From the NCBI RefSeq assembly GCF_009184545.1, contig NZ_QJOW01000002.1, positions 372,001 through 436,000 of the forward strand: DNA of 64,000 bases. Reading direction: 5' to 3'. Origin of the DNA: Halosegnis rubeus. GTDB taxonomy: Archaea; Halobacteriota; Halobacteria; Halobacteriales; Haloarculaceae. The translations under genes were made by a program, and so were the position numbers. Positions within the stretch are counted from its first letter, which is position 1, and the number at the start of each line of letters is the position of its first letter. Shown piece by piece: positions 1 to 7,744 of this stretch. The notes under the pieces are model-generated. The model was not told the DNA's origin. It was given only the letters and a program-made list of their open reading frames with translations, and did no database searches.

Positions 1-229
1 CCTCGTCGAGGTCGCGGTACTCCCCGGTGTGGTGGTAGGGAATGACCATCGCGTGGCCCGGGTTGTACGGGTAGTTGTTGAGAATGACGAACGCGTGGTC
101 GTTGCGCGCGAGGATGCGGGAGTCGCGGTCGTCGTCGCGGTCGGGCAACACGCAGAACGGACACCCGTCGATGTCGGTCTCCTCGCGCTCGATCCAGTCG
201 ATGCGCCACGGGGCGAACAGTTGGTCCAT
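1..229 (-). CDS. HIT-family (histidine triad) nucleotide hydrolase/transferase, partial
   Basis: The first 76 residues are visible before the window edge; the C-terminal part lies outside. A zinc-type CPFC pair sits near residues 23-26, and the HIT-fold strand GHAMVIPYHH near residues 59-68. The catalytic H-x-H-x-H triad would lie beyond position 1, so activity cannot be confirmed. Family members hydrolyse or transfer nucleoside phosphates (Ap4A hydrolase-like or GalT-like). The ATG at 229 opens with MDQLFAPWRI, a common start for this family. The gene is divergent from the HD-domain gene and shares its 90-bp upstream region. Confidence 0.85.
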   Translation of the reverse strand, partial: MDQLFAPWRIDWIEREETDIDGCPFCVLPDRDDDRDSRILARNDHAFVILNNYPYNPGHAMVIPYHHTGEYRDLDE

Positions 230-319
230 ACCCGACGTGTGCGCCCCGCGGGTAAAATAGCCGCCCGCTGTCGCGTCGACCGAAGCAAAGTCAACACTCC
301 CCGGCTCGTTTTCGCTACG

Positions 320-853
320 ATGCGCGATGCGACCGAAGACGAGGAAATCGAGCGAGCGCTTCAGTATCTGGTCCACGCCTTCGAGAGCTCGGGCGACAAC
401 CCGAAGCCGGTGATTCTCCACAGCACGCGCGTGGGGATGGACCTCTACGAGCGGGGGTACGAGGAGTCTGTCGTCGTCGCCGGCTTCCTCCATGACCTCA
501 TCGAGGATACGGACGTGACCGCCGACGAGATTCGGTCGTGGTTCGGCACGGCAGTCGCCGATATCGTGGAAGCGGCCAGCTTTGACCCGAGCATCGACGA
601 GTATCTCGAACGCCACTACGACATCTACGACAGCTGCTTTGCGGTGGGGCGGCCCGCGGTCCTCGTCAAGGCCGCAGACATTCTCGACAACAGCGACTAC
701 TACGGGCTGGCAGACTCGGACGAACTGGCACAGCAGCTCCTCGCGAAGATGGCGTACTTCATCGAGGAATCGGAGCCGTACATCGGCGAGACGGACCTCT
801 ATCGAGACCTCACGGAGAAGCGTCCCGCCGTACGAGAACGAATCAACGGGTGA
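320..853 (+). CDS. HD-domain (RelA/SpoT-like HDc) phosphohydrolase, 177 aa
   Basis: A compact metal-dependent phosphohydrolase domain. A His near residue 34 is followed by the HD pair in AGFLHDLIEDTD (about residues 56-67) and a later Asp in VKAADILDN (about residues 115-123). This spacing resembles the hydrolase half of RelA/SpoT proteins. No synthetase, TGS or ACT domain is present, so it is a single-domain HD protein; a small-alarmone hydrolase or another nucleotide phosphatase are both possible. The ATG at 320 is chosen because upstream codons in frame translate to arginine- and valine-rich text and overlap the divergent HIT gene. It ends 4 bp from the convergent J-ferredoxin gene. Confidence 0.8.
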   Translation: MRDATEDEEIERALQYLVHAFESSGDNPKPVILHSTRVGMDLYERGYEESVVVAGFLHDLIEDTDVTADEIRSWFGTAVADIVEAASFDPSIDEYLERHYDIYDSCFAVGRPAVLVKAADILDNSDYYGLADSDELAQQLLAKMAYFIEESEPYIGETDLYRDLTEKRPAVRERING

Positions 854-857
854 GCGC

Positions 858-1595
858 TCAGTCCATCCTCGCACTCGAAAAGCGGCTCGGACGCAAAATA
901 AGCTCCTCCAGTCCGGGTAACTGCTTCACGTTGTAGACGACCTTCGCGGACTCGGTGACGGGCGCGGAGAGACACGACAGCCGGATGCCGCGGTCGAGCC
1001 ACTCCTCGGTGAGGATGTGGCCCGCGGGGGTGGGCATCTCTCCTTCGACGAGCGCGACGGCGCAGTTCGAGCAGGCTCCGCCGCGACAGGAGTACGGCCA
1101 GGCGAAGCCGCGGTTCTCGGCAGCTTCGAGTAAGGTCTCGTTTTGCTGGACGAGCAGGCGGCCGTAGTCATCGGGGGCCAAGTCGGCGTCGCTGGCCTTC
1201 TCGAAGAGGTCGTCGTCGGTGAGTTCCCAGCCGTGGTCGTCGAACACCTCGTAGTTGAGATACTCGACGCGGCTCTTGTCGAGCGTCGAGTCGATGTCGG
1301 CCGGCTCCTCATCGTCCGGGCTGGTGCGCCGGCGTGCCCCGCGTCGCTCGCCGGGACCGGTGGGCTCGGCGTCGTCGCCGTCCTCGTCCGTCGTGGCAGG
1401 TGTATCGGGTTCCTCGGCCGTCGCGGGGAGGTCGTCGGCCTGAATCGTCTCGTACGCGGCACGCACCCGGCGGAACTCCTCCATATCGCCGCCGTGGTCG
1501 GGGTGTGCGCTCTTGATGCGCTCGCGGTAGGCGGTCTCGACGGTCGCCTCGCCGGCGTCCGACTCGACGCCAAGCACCTCGTACGGATTCTCCAC
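858..1595 (-). CDS. J-domain/[2Fe-2S] ferredoxin fusion protein, 245 aa
   Basis: Residues 1-50 form a J domain with the HPD signature at 31-33. Residues 55-110 are an acidic, proline-rich linker. Residues 115-245 are a plant-type [2Fe-2S] ferredoxin with cluster ligands Cys170, Cys175, Cys178 (the C-x4-C-x2-C loop) and Cys208. J domains stimulate Hsp70 (DnaK), so the fusion suggests an electron carrier tethered to the chaperone, possibly during iron-sulfur handling; that is inference. Such fusions are known in haloarchaea. All catalytic and cluster residues are present, so it should be functional. Confidence 0.88.
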   Translation of the reverse strand: MENPYEVLGVESDAGEATVETAYRERIKSAHPDHGGDMEEFRRVRAAYETIQADDLPATAEEPDTPATTDEDGDDAEPTGPGERRGARRRTSPDDEEPADIDSTLDKSRVEYLNYEVFDDHGWELTDDDLFEKASDADLAPDDYGRLLVQQNETLLEAAENRGFAWPYSCRGGACSNCAVALVEGEMPTPAGHILTEEWLDRGIRLSCLSAPVTESAKVVYNVKQLPGLEELILRPSRFSSARMD

Positions 1596-1649
1596 ACCAC
1601 TCGTACGGTTCGGGGGTGTAAATCCCCTCGGCCTCCGACAATCTGCGCG

Positions 1650-2558
1650 CTAGCTCGTCGTCACCTCACACCCGTCCTCGGTGACGATAATCGTGTGTTC
1701 ACGCTGGGCGACGAGACACCCCTCATCCTCCTGTAGGACGGGGTAGCCGTGGACCACGTCCTGCCGTTCGAGCCGGCGGAGGGCCATCTTCGCACGCGAC
1801 GTGTCGAGCCACCGACGCGCGAACGGGAGCGTTTTGAACTCCTCGACAATCTGTTCGAGCGCCTGTCGCGCCTGTCGGTTGCGGACCGACGCCTCCTGCT
1901 CGAGCGAGTAGATCTCCTCCTGTTGGCCCTGTGTGACCTTTCCGCCGCCGTCGGTGGCGAACGGTTCGATGGCGACGGTGTCGCCCACTTCGAGCTCGGT
2001 CCCGCTATCGACCGCGCGATTCGGGATGTTCGGCGCGGTGTGTTGGTCCCAGTGGCCGAGCCCGTGGCCCGTCAGGTTCACGACGGGATTGTAGCCGTAG
2101 CCGTCGATGACCGACTCGATTTCCGCGCCGACCTCCCCGGTGTGGACGCCCGGTTCCACGAGGTCGAGGGCTGCATCGAGCGCCTGCTCTGCGGCCTCGA
2201 CCAACTTGGTCTCGCCGGTAAAATCGACGGTGACGGCGGTGTCGGCCAGCCAGCCGTCGATGTGGACGCCGATGTCGAGTTTCACCATCTCCTCGCCGAT
2301 GGTGCGGTCGTCGTCGGGCGCGGCGGCCCCGTGGGCGGCCTCGTGGTCGACGCTGACGTTCACCGGGAAGGCGGGCTTTGCGTCGACGCCCTTCTGTTCG
2401 CCGAGCTCGCGGATGCGGTCTTCGGCCCACTCTGAGATTTCGAGGTAGCCGGTGCCGATTTCCGTTCGCTCGGCGGCCTCATCCCGCACCTGGCCGAGAA
2501 TCTCGCCGGCCTGTCGGTGTTTCTCGTACTTCGCCGCGTCGAGGTCGATATCGCTCAT
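1650..2558 (-). CDS. map: Methionine aminopeptidase, type II
   Basis: Removes the N-terminal methionine from nascent proteins in the cytoplasm. All expected residues of the pita-bread fold are present: His76 (substrate binding), metal ligands Asp95 and Asp106 (DIGVHIDGWLAD), His165 in TGHGLGH, Glu198 in IEPFA and Glu287 in REHTIIV. The length of 302 residues and the helical insert after residue 205 mark the type II (archaeal/eukaryotic) class. The ATG start at 2558 gives MSDIDLDAAK. The gene stands alone, followed upstream by a hairpin-rich spacer of about 290-450 bp. Confidence 0.95.
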   Translation of the reverse strand: MSDIDLDAAKYEKHRQAGEILGQVRDEAAERTEIGTGYLEISEWAEDRIRELGEQKGVDAKPAFPVNVSVDHEAAHGAAAPDDDRTIGEEMVKLDIGVHIDGWLADTAVTVDFTGETKLVEAAEQALDAALDLVEPGVHTGEVGAEIESVIDGYGYNPVVNLTGHGLGHWDQHTAPNIPNRAVDSGTELEVGDTVAIEPFATDGGGKVTQGQQEEIYSLEQEASVRNRQARQALEQIVEEFKTLPFARRWLDTSRAKMALRRLERQDVVHGYPVLQEDEGCLVAQREHTIIVTEDGCEVTTS

Positions 2559-2696
2559 ACCTCGACTCGGAGTGGACTCCTCAAGGGGCTTTCCGTCCGG
2601 CGCGACGGCCGTGCGATTGCTGTGCTGGTGTGGTGCGGTCGTGGTGTGTCGCTGTGCTGTTGTGGTCGCTGTCGAGGTTGCGGTCAGTTCAGTGTA

Positions 2697-2850
2697 CGCC
2701 GACCAGTGGGAGGCGTTTCGCTGCGGCGAGCAGAGCGAGCCGCAGGACCGAGGGCCGACTACCGCTGGCCTCCGGCCAGCGACTGGAGGCCCGACGTGTC
2801 TTTTTCATGAACGTTTTTGCCGGCGGGTCGCAGACCCGCCGTGGAAAAAG
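2697..2850. repeat. Hairpin-rich intergenic element between map and the KaiC-like gene
   Basis: This non-coding spacer holds three perfect stems: CTGCGGC (2721-2727) with GCCGCAG (2739-2745); GCTGGCC (2764-2770) with GGCCAGC (2774-2780); and GGCGGGTC (2822-2829) with GACCCGCC (2833-2840). Two T5 tracts lie at 2801-2805 and 2814-2818, and an A5 tract follows the last stem, which extends it. The order (GAGGCGTTTC, hairpin, two T tracts, TTTTTGCCG) recurs at 50905-51040 upstream of tRNA-Leu. It probably ends transcription of the KaiC-like gene and may be a dispersed element. The rest of the spacer (2559-2696) shows nothing recognisable. Confidence 0.55.
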
Positions 2851-2852
2851 GT

Positions 2853-4013
2853 TCAGAAGATGTTCGCCTGCTGGTACACCGAAATCCCGTCGTCGGTAAT
2901 CTCGTACGGCTTCGTCTCGCGCGAGTGGTTCGCGTTTCGTATCTTCTGAATCTCGACGGCCAGTCGGGTCTCCTGAAACTCCGAGCGGACGTACTGGAGG
3001 ACGAACACCGCGTCGGTCAGGTACTCGATGATGCCGTGGCGAGAGACGTACGGGTTGTCCTCGCTCCCCTCGGAGGTGAGCATCGTCGTCACGCCGGCCT
3101 TCTTGAGCGACTTGGTGAAATCGAACACCTCGGTCCGCCGTTTCGCCTGGTCGTCGTACATCATCTCCAGCAGGGACACGGAGTCGAGCACCAGCCGTTC
3201 GGCCCCGAAATCGTCGATGAGCCGGGGCAGGTCATTTCGGATGGAGGACAGCGAATTCGCCATCTCGATGGGGTCGAAATCGACGATAGCGAGATCGTCG
3301 TCCGCGGCGTACTGCTCGAAGCCCCAGCCCTTCTCGCTGGCGGCGGCGATGACGGCGTCGCGGGTCTCCTCCAGCGTGATGTACACCGCCTTCTCCCCTT
3401 TCTCCAGCCCGCGATTGGCGAACTGGAGCCCGAACGTCGTCTTCCCGGTCCCGGCAGACCCCATGACGACCATGAGCGAGCGGGCGGGCACGCCGCCCTG
3501 AATCATCTGGTCGAGCCCGGTGACACCGATGTCGATGCGGGGGATCTCGGACTCGAACTCCTCGTCGAACTCCGTGCCGCCCGTCGCCTCCAGTGACTCT
3601 TCGGTGTCGTCGCCGTCGTCCTCGGCGAACGGGTCGTCCATCTCCTCGTCGCTCGGCATCTCCGGTGCGCCGAACTCCCCGCCGAAGAACTCCGAACTAC
3701 CGAGCCCACCGGAGTCGTCGTCGGGCTCGGCGGAATCGTCGCTGCCCGTCGGCTCTGGGGTCGCCGGTTCGGCGTCCTGCTCCAGCGACTCATCGCCGGC
3801 GTCGGTGGCGAACTCGGCGTCCGATACGTCGTCGAAGCCGGCGGTCAACGAGCCGCCGTCAGCGTCGCTCGCTTCCTCGGGTTTGTCTGACGGCTCGGTC
3901 GACTCCTCGCCGTCCGAGTCGTCGGTCTCCCAGTCATGCCAGTCGAGTTCGTCCGACTCGTCGTCGCCCGAGTCGGACTCGAACCAGTCGTCCTCCTCGG
4001 CGTCTTCGCTCAC
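2853..4013 (-). CDS. KaiC-like RecA-superfamily ATPase with long acidic N-terminus
   Basis: The C-terminal 220 residues form a KaiC/RadA-type ATPase: Walker A GSAGTGKTT near residues 185-193, a Walker B strand RLVLDS near 270, and a KaiC-type beta-hairpin end. The first 155 residues are almost entirely Asp, Glu, Ser and Gly and are probably disordered. In archaea such single-domain KaiC-like proteins are linked to signal transduction; no kinase or receptor gene lies nearby. Two starts are possible. GTG 4013 has GGAGG 7 bases upstream and begins MSEDAEEDDW. GTG 4034 sits 27 bases from a TATA-like box and would be leaderless, adding 7 residues. The ribosome-binding site decided the choice. Confidence 0.82.
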   Translation of the reverse strand: MSEDAEEDDWFESDSGDDESDELDWHDWETDDSDGEESTEPSDKPEEASDADGGSLTAGFDDVSDAEFATDAGDESLEQDAEPATPEPTGSDDSAEPDDDSGGLGSSEFFGGEFGAPEMPSDEEMDDPFAEDDGDDTEESLEATGGTEFDEEFESEIPRIDIGVTGLDQMIQGGVPARSLMVVMGSAGTGKTTFGLQFANRGLEKGEKAVYITLEETRDAVIAAASEKGWGFEQYAADDDLAIVDFDPIEMANSLSSIRNDLPRLIDDFGAERLVLDSVSLLEMMYDDQAKRRTEVFDFTKSLKKAGVTTMLTSEGSEDNPYVSRHGIIEYLTDAVFVLQYVRSEFQETRLAVEIQKIRNANHSRETKPYEITDDGISVYQQANIF

Positions 4014-4057
4014 GTTCCCCCCTCCTGTCCGCACATATCTCTCTGTTCCCGACGCAG

Positions 4058-4094
4058 AGAGATAAGTGTGGCCTCGGGGCCGTGACGCTTATCG
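4058..4094. promoter_or_regulatory. Divergent promoter region, KaiC-like gene and nadK
   Basis: On the + strand CTTATC (4088-4093) is centred 27 bases before the nadK ATG, the spacing expected of a leaderless archaeal gene. On the - strand the complement of GATAAG (4061-4066) lies 27-32 bases before GTG 4034 and about 50 before GTG 4013. The two boxes are only 22 bases apart, so binding of TBP at one may affect the other. Confidence 0.45.
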
Positions 4095-4117
4095 GCGGGC
4101 CGGGCGAACCGCCGACG

Positions 4118-4930
4118 ATGCACGTTGGTGTCGTCGCGCAACGCGGCAACGACCGAGCGGTCCGGCTCGCCGCCGACCTCGACAGTCTCCTCGATGCGAC
4201 CGTCCGATTCGACACGGAGACGGCGAGCGCACTCGACCGGGACGGCGTCGAGCCATCGGCGATGTGCGAGTACGACCTCGTCGTCTCCATCGGCGGCGAC
4301 GGGACCTTCCTCTACACCGCTCGGACCACCGACGGCGCGCCGATACTGGGCGTGAATCTCGGCGAAGTCGGCTTCCTCAACCCCCTCGCTCCCGAGGAAG
4401 CGCCGGCGGTCGTCGCAGAGACGGTCGCGGCGATTCGCGCTGGTGAGGCGAGCTACCGGGAACTGCGGCGGGTGCAGGCCGCCGGCGAGGGCATCGACCT
4501 GCCGCCGGCGCTCAACGAGGTGTCGGTGCTCGGCCCACAGCGCGGCCACGGCCACGGAGTCGACATCGAAGTGCGACTCGACGGGGAGACGTACTCCGAG
4601 GCACACGCCGACGGACTCATCGTCGCGACGCCGACGGGGTCGTCCGCGTACAACCTCTCTGAGGGCGGTCCGGTGGTCCACCCCCGGGCCGACGGGCTGG
4701 TCGTGACCGAGATGGCAGCCGACGGCGCGATGCCCCCGCTCGTTATCGACCCCAGCGACGAGATCTCCGTCCGGGTGTCGAACGCGGAGACGGCGTACGT
4801 CGTCGCCGACGGACGGTCCCGGGTGAAACTGGAACCGCCCGCGGAGCTGACGGTTCAGACGGCACGGACGCCCACTCGAACCGTCGGTCCGGCGCTGGAT
4901 TTCTTCGCCGCCTTAGAGAAGCTGGAGTAG
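4118..4930 (+). CDS. nadK: NAD kinase
   Basis: Phosphorylates NAD to NADP. The catalytic GGDGT is at residues 59-63, followed by LGEVGFL (about 82-88), the NAD-binding NEVSV segment and the conserved TPTGSSAYNLSEGGP stretch. At 270 residues it is a standard single-domain enzyme with no fused phosphatase. The ATG at 4118 (MHVGVVAQRG) lies 27 bases after a TATA-like box, whereas upstream in-frame text is arginine-rich and antisense to the KaiC-like gene. Confidence 0.95.
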   Translation: MHVGVVAQRGNDRAVRLAADLDSLLDATVRFDTETASALDRDGVEPSAMCEYDLVVSIGGDGTFLYTARTTDGAPILGVNLGEVGFLNPLAPEEAPAVVAETVAAIRAGEASYRELRRVQAAGEGIDLPPALNEVSVLGPQRGHGHGVDIEVRLDGETYSEAHADGLIVATPTGSSAYNLSEGGPVVHPRADGLVVTEMAADGAMPPLVIDPSDEISVRVSNAETAYVVADGRSRVKLEPPAELTVQTARTPTRTVGPALDFFAALEKLE

Positions 4931-4996
4931 TCAGAAAACCCACAAACGAGTACGGGGGTAGAAACCCGTAAATGGGTCCCGTCCTTTGTTATCGCA

Positions 4997-5926
4997 ATGA
5001 GTCAGCAACTGCCGGACGTGCAGGCGTCGAGTCCGGACGTAAGCGTCGGCCTCAATCGGGTCGGCGTCACTGGGGTGGAGAAGCTCGTGAAGATCGACCG
5101 CGAACAGGAACGACCCATTGTCCTGATGGCGGAGTTCGAGGCGTACGTCGACTTGCCGAAGTGGCGGAAGGGAATCGACATGTCCCGCAACATGGAAGTC
5201 GTCGACGAGATGCTGGAGGAGGCGCTCGACCAGCCGGCCTACCGGGTCGAGGACGTGTGTGGGGACGTGGCGGAGCGACTGCTCGAGAAACACGACTACA
5301 CCTCCCGCGCGGAGGTCAACATGGAAGCCGAGTACGTTATCCGCGAGGAGACGCCGGCATCGGGCCGCCAGACCCAGGCGACCGCCGACATCATCGCCGG
5401 TGCGACGGCCGACGAGGACGGTACCCACGAGGAGATCGGCTGTCACGTCGTCGGGATGACGGTCTGTCCGTGCTCACAGGGGATGAGCGAGGTGCGCGCC
5501 CGCGAGACGCTCGACAGGATGGGCGTCGATGGCGAGGTCATCGAGCAGTTCCTCGATGAGGTGCCACAGCCGGGCCACAGCCAGCGCGGCCACGCTACCC
5601 TCACCGTCGAGACGCCGGGGACGCCCGACATCGAACTCCACGATCTCATCGACATCGCCCGGGACTCGATGTCGGCGCGCATCTACAACTACGCCAAGCG
5701 CCCCGACGAGGACCACATGACGTATGAGTCCCACGCGAACGCGAAGTTCGTCGAGGACTGCGTGCGCTCGCTCGCCGAGCTCTCGGTCGACCGGCTCGAC
5801 CTCCCCGACGATACCGTCTTGACGATGGTGCAGTCGAACGACGAGTCTATCCACCAGCACAACGCCCACGCGGAGCGGGTCGCCGAGTTCGGCCAGCTTC
5901 GCGCGGAGCTGAACGGCGACGACTGA
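4997..5926 (+). CDS. mptA: GTP cyclohydrolase MptA (FolE2/GCYH-IB type)
   Basis: Opens the guanine ring of GTP at the start of pterin synthesis; in haloarchaea the family supports both folate and archaeosine (modified tRNA base). The 309-residue protein carries the family core: the metal-ligand cysteine in VCPCSQGM near residues 155-162, the [13 protein letters not shown] histidine segment near 190-202, and the C-terminal [14 protein letters not shown] stretch. The ATG at 4997 follows TTGTTATC, a likely TATA box. A T5 run follows the stop. Confidence 0.94.
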   Translation: MSQQLPDVQASSPDVSVGLNRVGVTGVEKLVKIDREQERPIVLMAEFEAYVDLPKWRKGIDMSRNMEVVDEMLEEALDQPAYRVEDVCGDVAERLLEKHDYTSRAEVNMEAEYVIREETPASGRQTQATADIIAGATADEDGTHEEIGCHVVGMTVCPCSQGMSEVRARETLDRMGVDGEVIEQFLDEVPQPGHSQRGHATLTVETPGTPDIELHDLIDIARDSMSARIYNYAKRPDEDHMTYESHANAKFVEDCVRSLAELSVDRLDLPDDTVLTMVQSNDESIHQHNAHAERVAEFGQLRAELNGDD

Positions 5927-5944
5927 CGAGACACACACGCAGTC

Positions 5945-5949
5945 TTTTT
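5945..5949 (+). terminator. T-tract terminator after mptA
   Basis: A TCTTTTTC run 19 bases after the mptA stop fits the short oligo-T terminators of archaea. No stable hairpin precedes it. Confidence 0.4.
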
Positions 5950-5979
5950 CACTCGCTCTCTCGTCGAATAAATTAGCAC

Positions 5980-6892
5980 CTGCCACGAGACGAGTCGGGG
6001 CCGGCTGTCGCTGTCGTCGGAGCCGGCATCGGCGGCGCGTCGCTGGCGTGGTTTCTGCGCGAGCGGGCCGACGTAGCGCGCGCCGACGTGTACGAGGCGA
6101 GCGAACGCGTCGGCGGCCGGCTCCGTGCCGTCTCCGTCGGCGGTCGACGGTTCGAGGCCGGCGGGAAACACATCCACGAGCGGAACCGCTGTATCGACTC
6201 CTTCGTCGACCGCTTCGGCTTCCAGCGCCGGCCCGTGAGCCGCGGAGCCGAGCGCACCGGCGTCTGGGACGGGCGTCGGTTTCCGCTCACGACGGCAGGA
6301 ACGGAGCCGGTGACGCTGTTTCGACTCCTCACTCGATACGGGCTCTCGCCACGCAGAGCGCGCGCCGAGGCGGTCGCCGATCGGTTCGACGCCATCTACG
6401 ACCACGCCGAGACGGCCTTCGAGACGCCCGAACGCCTGTTCGAGGCGGTCGGCCTGGGCGAGGTGTGCACACAGTCCGGCCGCGAGTTTCTGATCGACCA
6501 CGGTGTCGGCTCCCAGTTCGTCGACGAACTCGTCGCCGGGACGACCCGCACTATCTACGGACAGGACCCGACGCTGAACGCTCTCGCCTGTCTGGTCGCG
6601 CTGACGGGGATGGGCAGCGGGACCTACACGCTCGACGTGGCGAACGCCGACCTGTGCCGGCGACTGCTCGCCGACGCCGACGCTGCTGGAGTCGCTGTTC
6701 GCGTCCGTCGACGAAATGGAGGAAGTGAGTTGGCGGGCGTTCCCGCGATTAGACCCGGAGACGCCGACACCGCCGTTTCGACTCGCCGACGGGCTCTACT
6801 ACGTGAACGCGATGGAGTCGGTGGCGTCGACGATGGAGACGCAAGCGATCGCGGGCCGGACGGTCGCGAATCTGGTCGCGCGCGACACCTAA
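5980..6892 (+). pseudogene. Decayed FAD-dependent amine oxidase/protoporphyrinogen oxidase-like protein
   Basis: The 5' part encodes a dinucleotide-binding fold: GAGIGGAS directly after the start region, then YEASERVGGRLRAVS and an FAD-oxidoreductase body to about position 6690. Three defects are visible. No ATG, GTG or TTG occurs between the in-frame TAG at 5974 and the GAGIGG codons; only CTG 5980 is possible. The body then runs into a different frame near 6680-6700, where the C-terminal text SWRAFPRLDPE and LYYVNAMESVASTMETQA continues to the stop at 6890-6892. About 100 residues expected in between are missing. Together this indicates an inactive gene with an internal deletion. It ends overlapping the TrmB-type gene by 4 bp. 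Confidence 0.75.
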
Positions 6893-7695
6893 ATGGAGAG
6901 TGGGTCGGCCTCCGTCCACCGGGGTTCGAAGGTGTCGGCGAGCGAGCCGGCGAACTCGCGGTCCGTCAGGTCGATCACGCCGAAGGTCGCCGACCGGTCG
7001 AGCGGATGTGGCACCTCCACGACCGTCTCGACGGCGTCGACGAAAGTGAACGTCCCCGTGATGTCGTCGCTGGTCCGGACCTGAAACCGGTCGTGGTCGG
7101 AAAGCGACTCGCGGTAGCGCACGCCGATTGCCTCCGGTAGCGCCGGCACGAGATTCCGGCGGAGCAAGAGCCTGACGGTCGCGCCTCGGTCGAGCGCGGC
7201 GACGAGTTCATCGAGGACGGTCTCGCCGTAGCGGTCGATGTCGAACAGCTGTGGGGTCTGTGAGGAGAGACACATCACGATTTCCTCGCTCGCGGAGCCG
7301 AGCCGTTCGACGAGAAGCTCGGCCGTCTCCTCTGTCCCGACGGCTGCCGTCCAGAACGTCTCGTCGGGCGTGTCGGTGGTTTCGAGTTCGCCCTGTAGCT
7401 CGCCGACGATGGACTCGTACTGCTCGCGCTGGGCGGCGAGCTCCGACTTCTTGGCGTCGAGCAGGCGGTCGAGCGCAGTCTGTGGCTCGACGGGAGCGTA
7501 CTTCTTGGGGCGGCTCGCGGTCTGTGACCGGACGAGACTCTGCTGGTCGAGGCTGTTCAACACGTCGTAGATGCGCCCCATCGGTACGTCGCTCGTCGCC
7601 GACAACTCCTTTGCCGTTGTCGGCCCGGCGTCGAGCAGCGACCGGTAGGCGCGCTCTTCGTAGTCGGAGAGGCCCAAATCCCGCAGGGTTGCCAT
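6889..7695 (-). CDS. TrmB-family transcriptional regulator, 268 aa
   Basis: Residues 1-75 are a winged helix-turn-helix of the TrmB type (LGLSDYEERAYRSLL, then a GRIYDVLNSL recognition helix). Residues 85-120 look like a coiled coil (KKSELAAQREQYE). The C-terminal half is the phospholipase-D-like effector domain common in TrmB regulators, which often bind sugars or other metabolites. The ATG at 7695 (MATLRDLGLS) starts exactly at the conserved domain; the longer upstream frame is not conserved-looking. The neighbouring oxidoreductase is broken, so the regulator's target is unclear. Confidence 0.85.
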   Translation of the reverse strand: MATLRDLGLSDYEERAYRSLLDAGPTTAKELSATSDVPMGRIYDVLNSLDQQSLVRSQTASRPKKYAPVEPQTALDRLLDAKKSELAAQREQYESIVGELQGELETTDTPDETFWTAAVGTEETAELLVERLGSASEEIVMCLSSQTPQLFDIDRYGETVLDELVAALDRGATVRLLLRRNLVPALPEAIGVRYRESLSDHDRFQVRTSDDITGTFTFVDAVETVVEVPHPLDRSATFGVIDLTDREFAGSLADTFEPRWTEADPLSI

Positions 7696-7744
7696 TGTCC
7701 GGTATTCCCCTCCGAGGAGAAAAACACTCGCCTCGTTTACCTGC

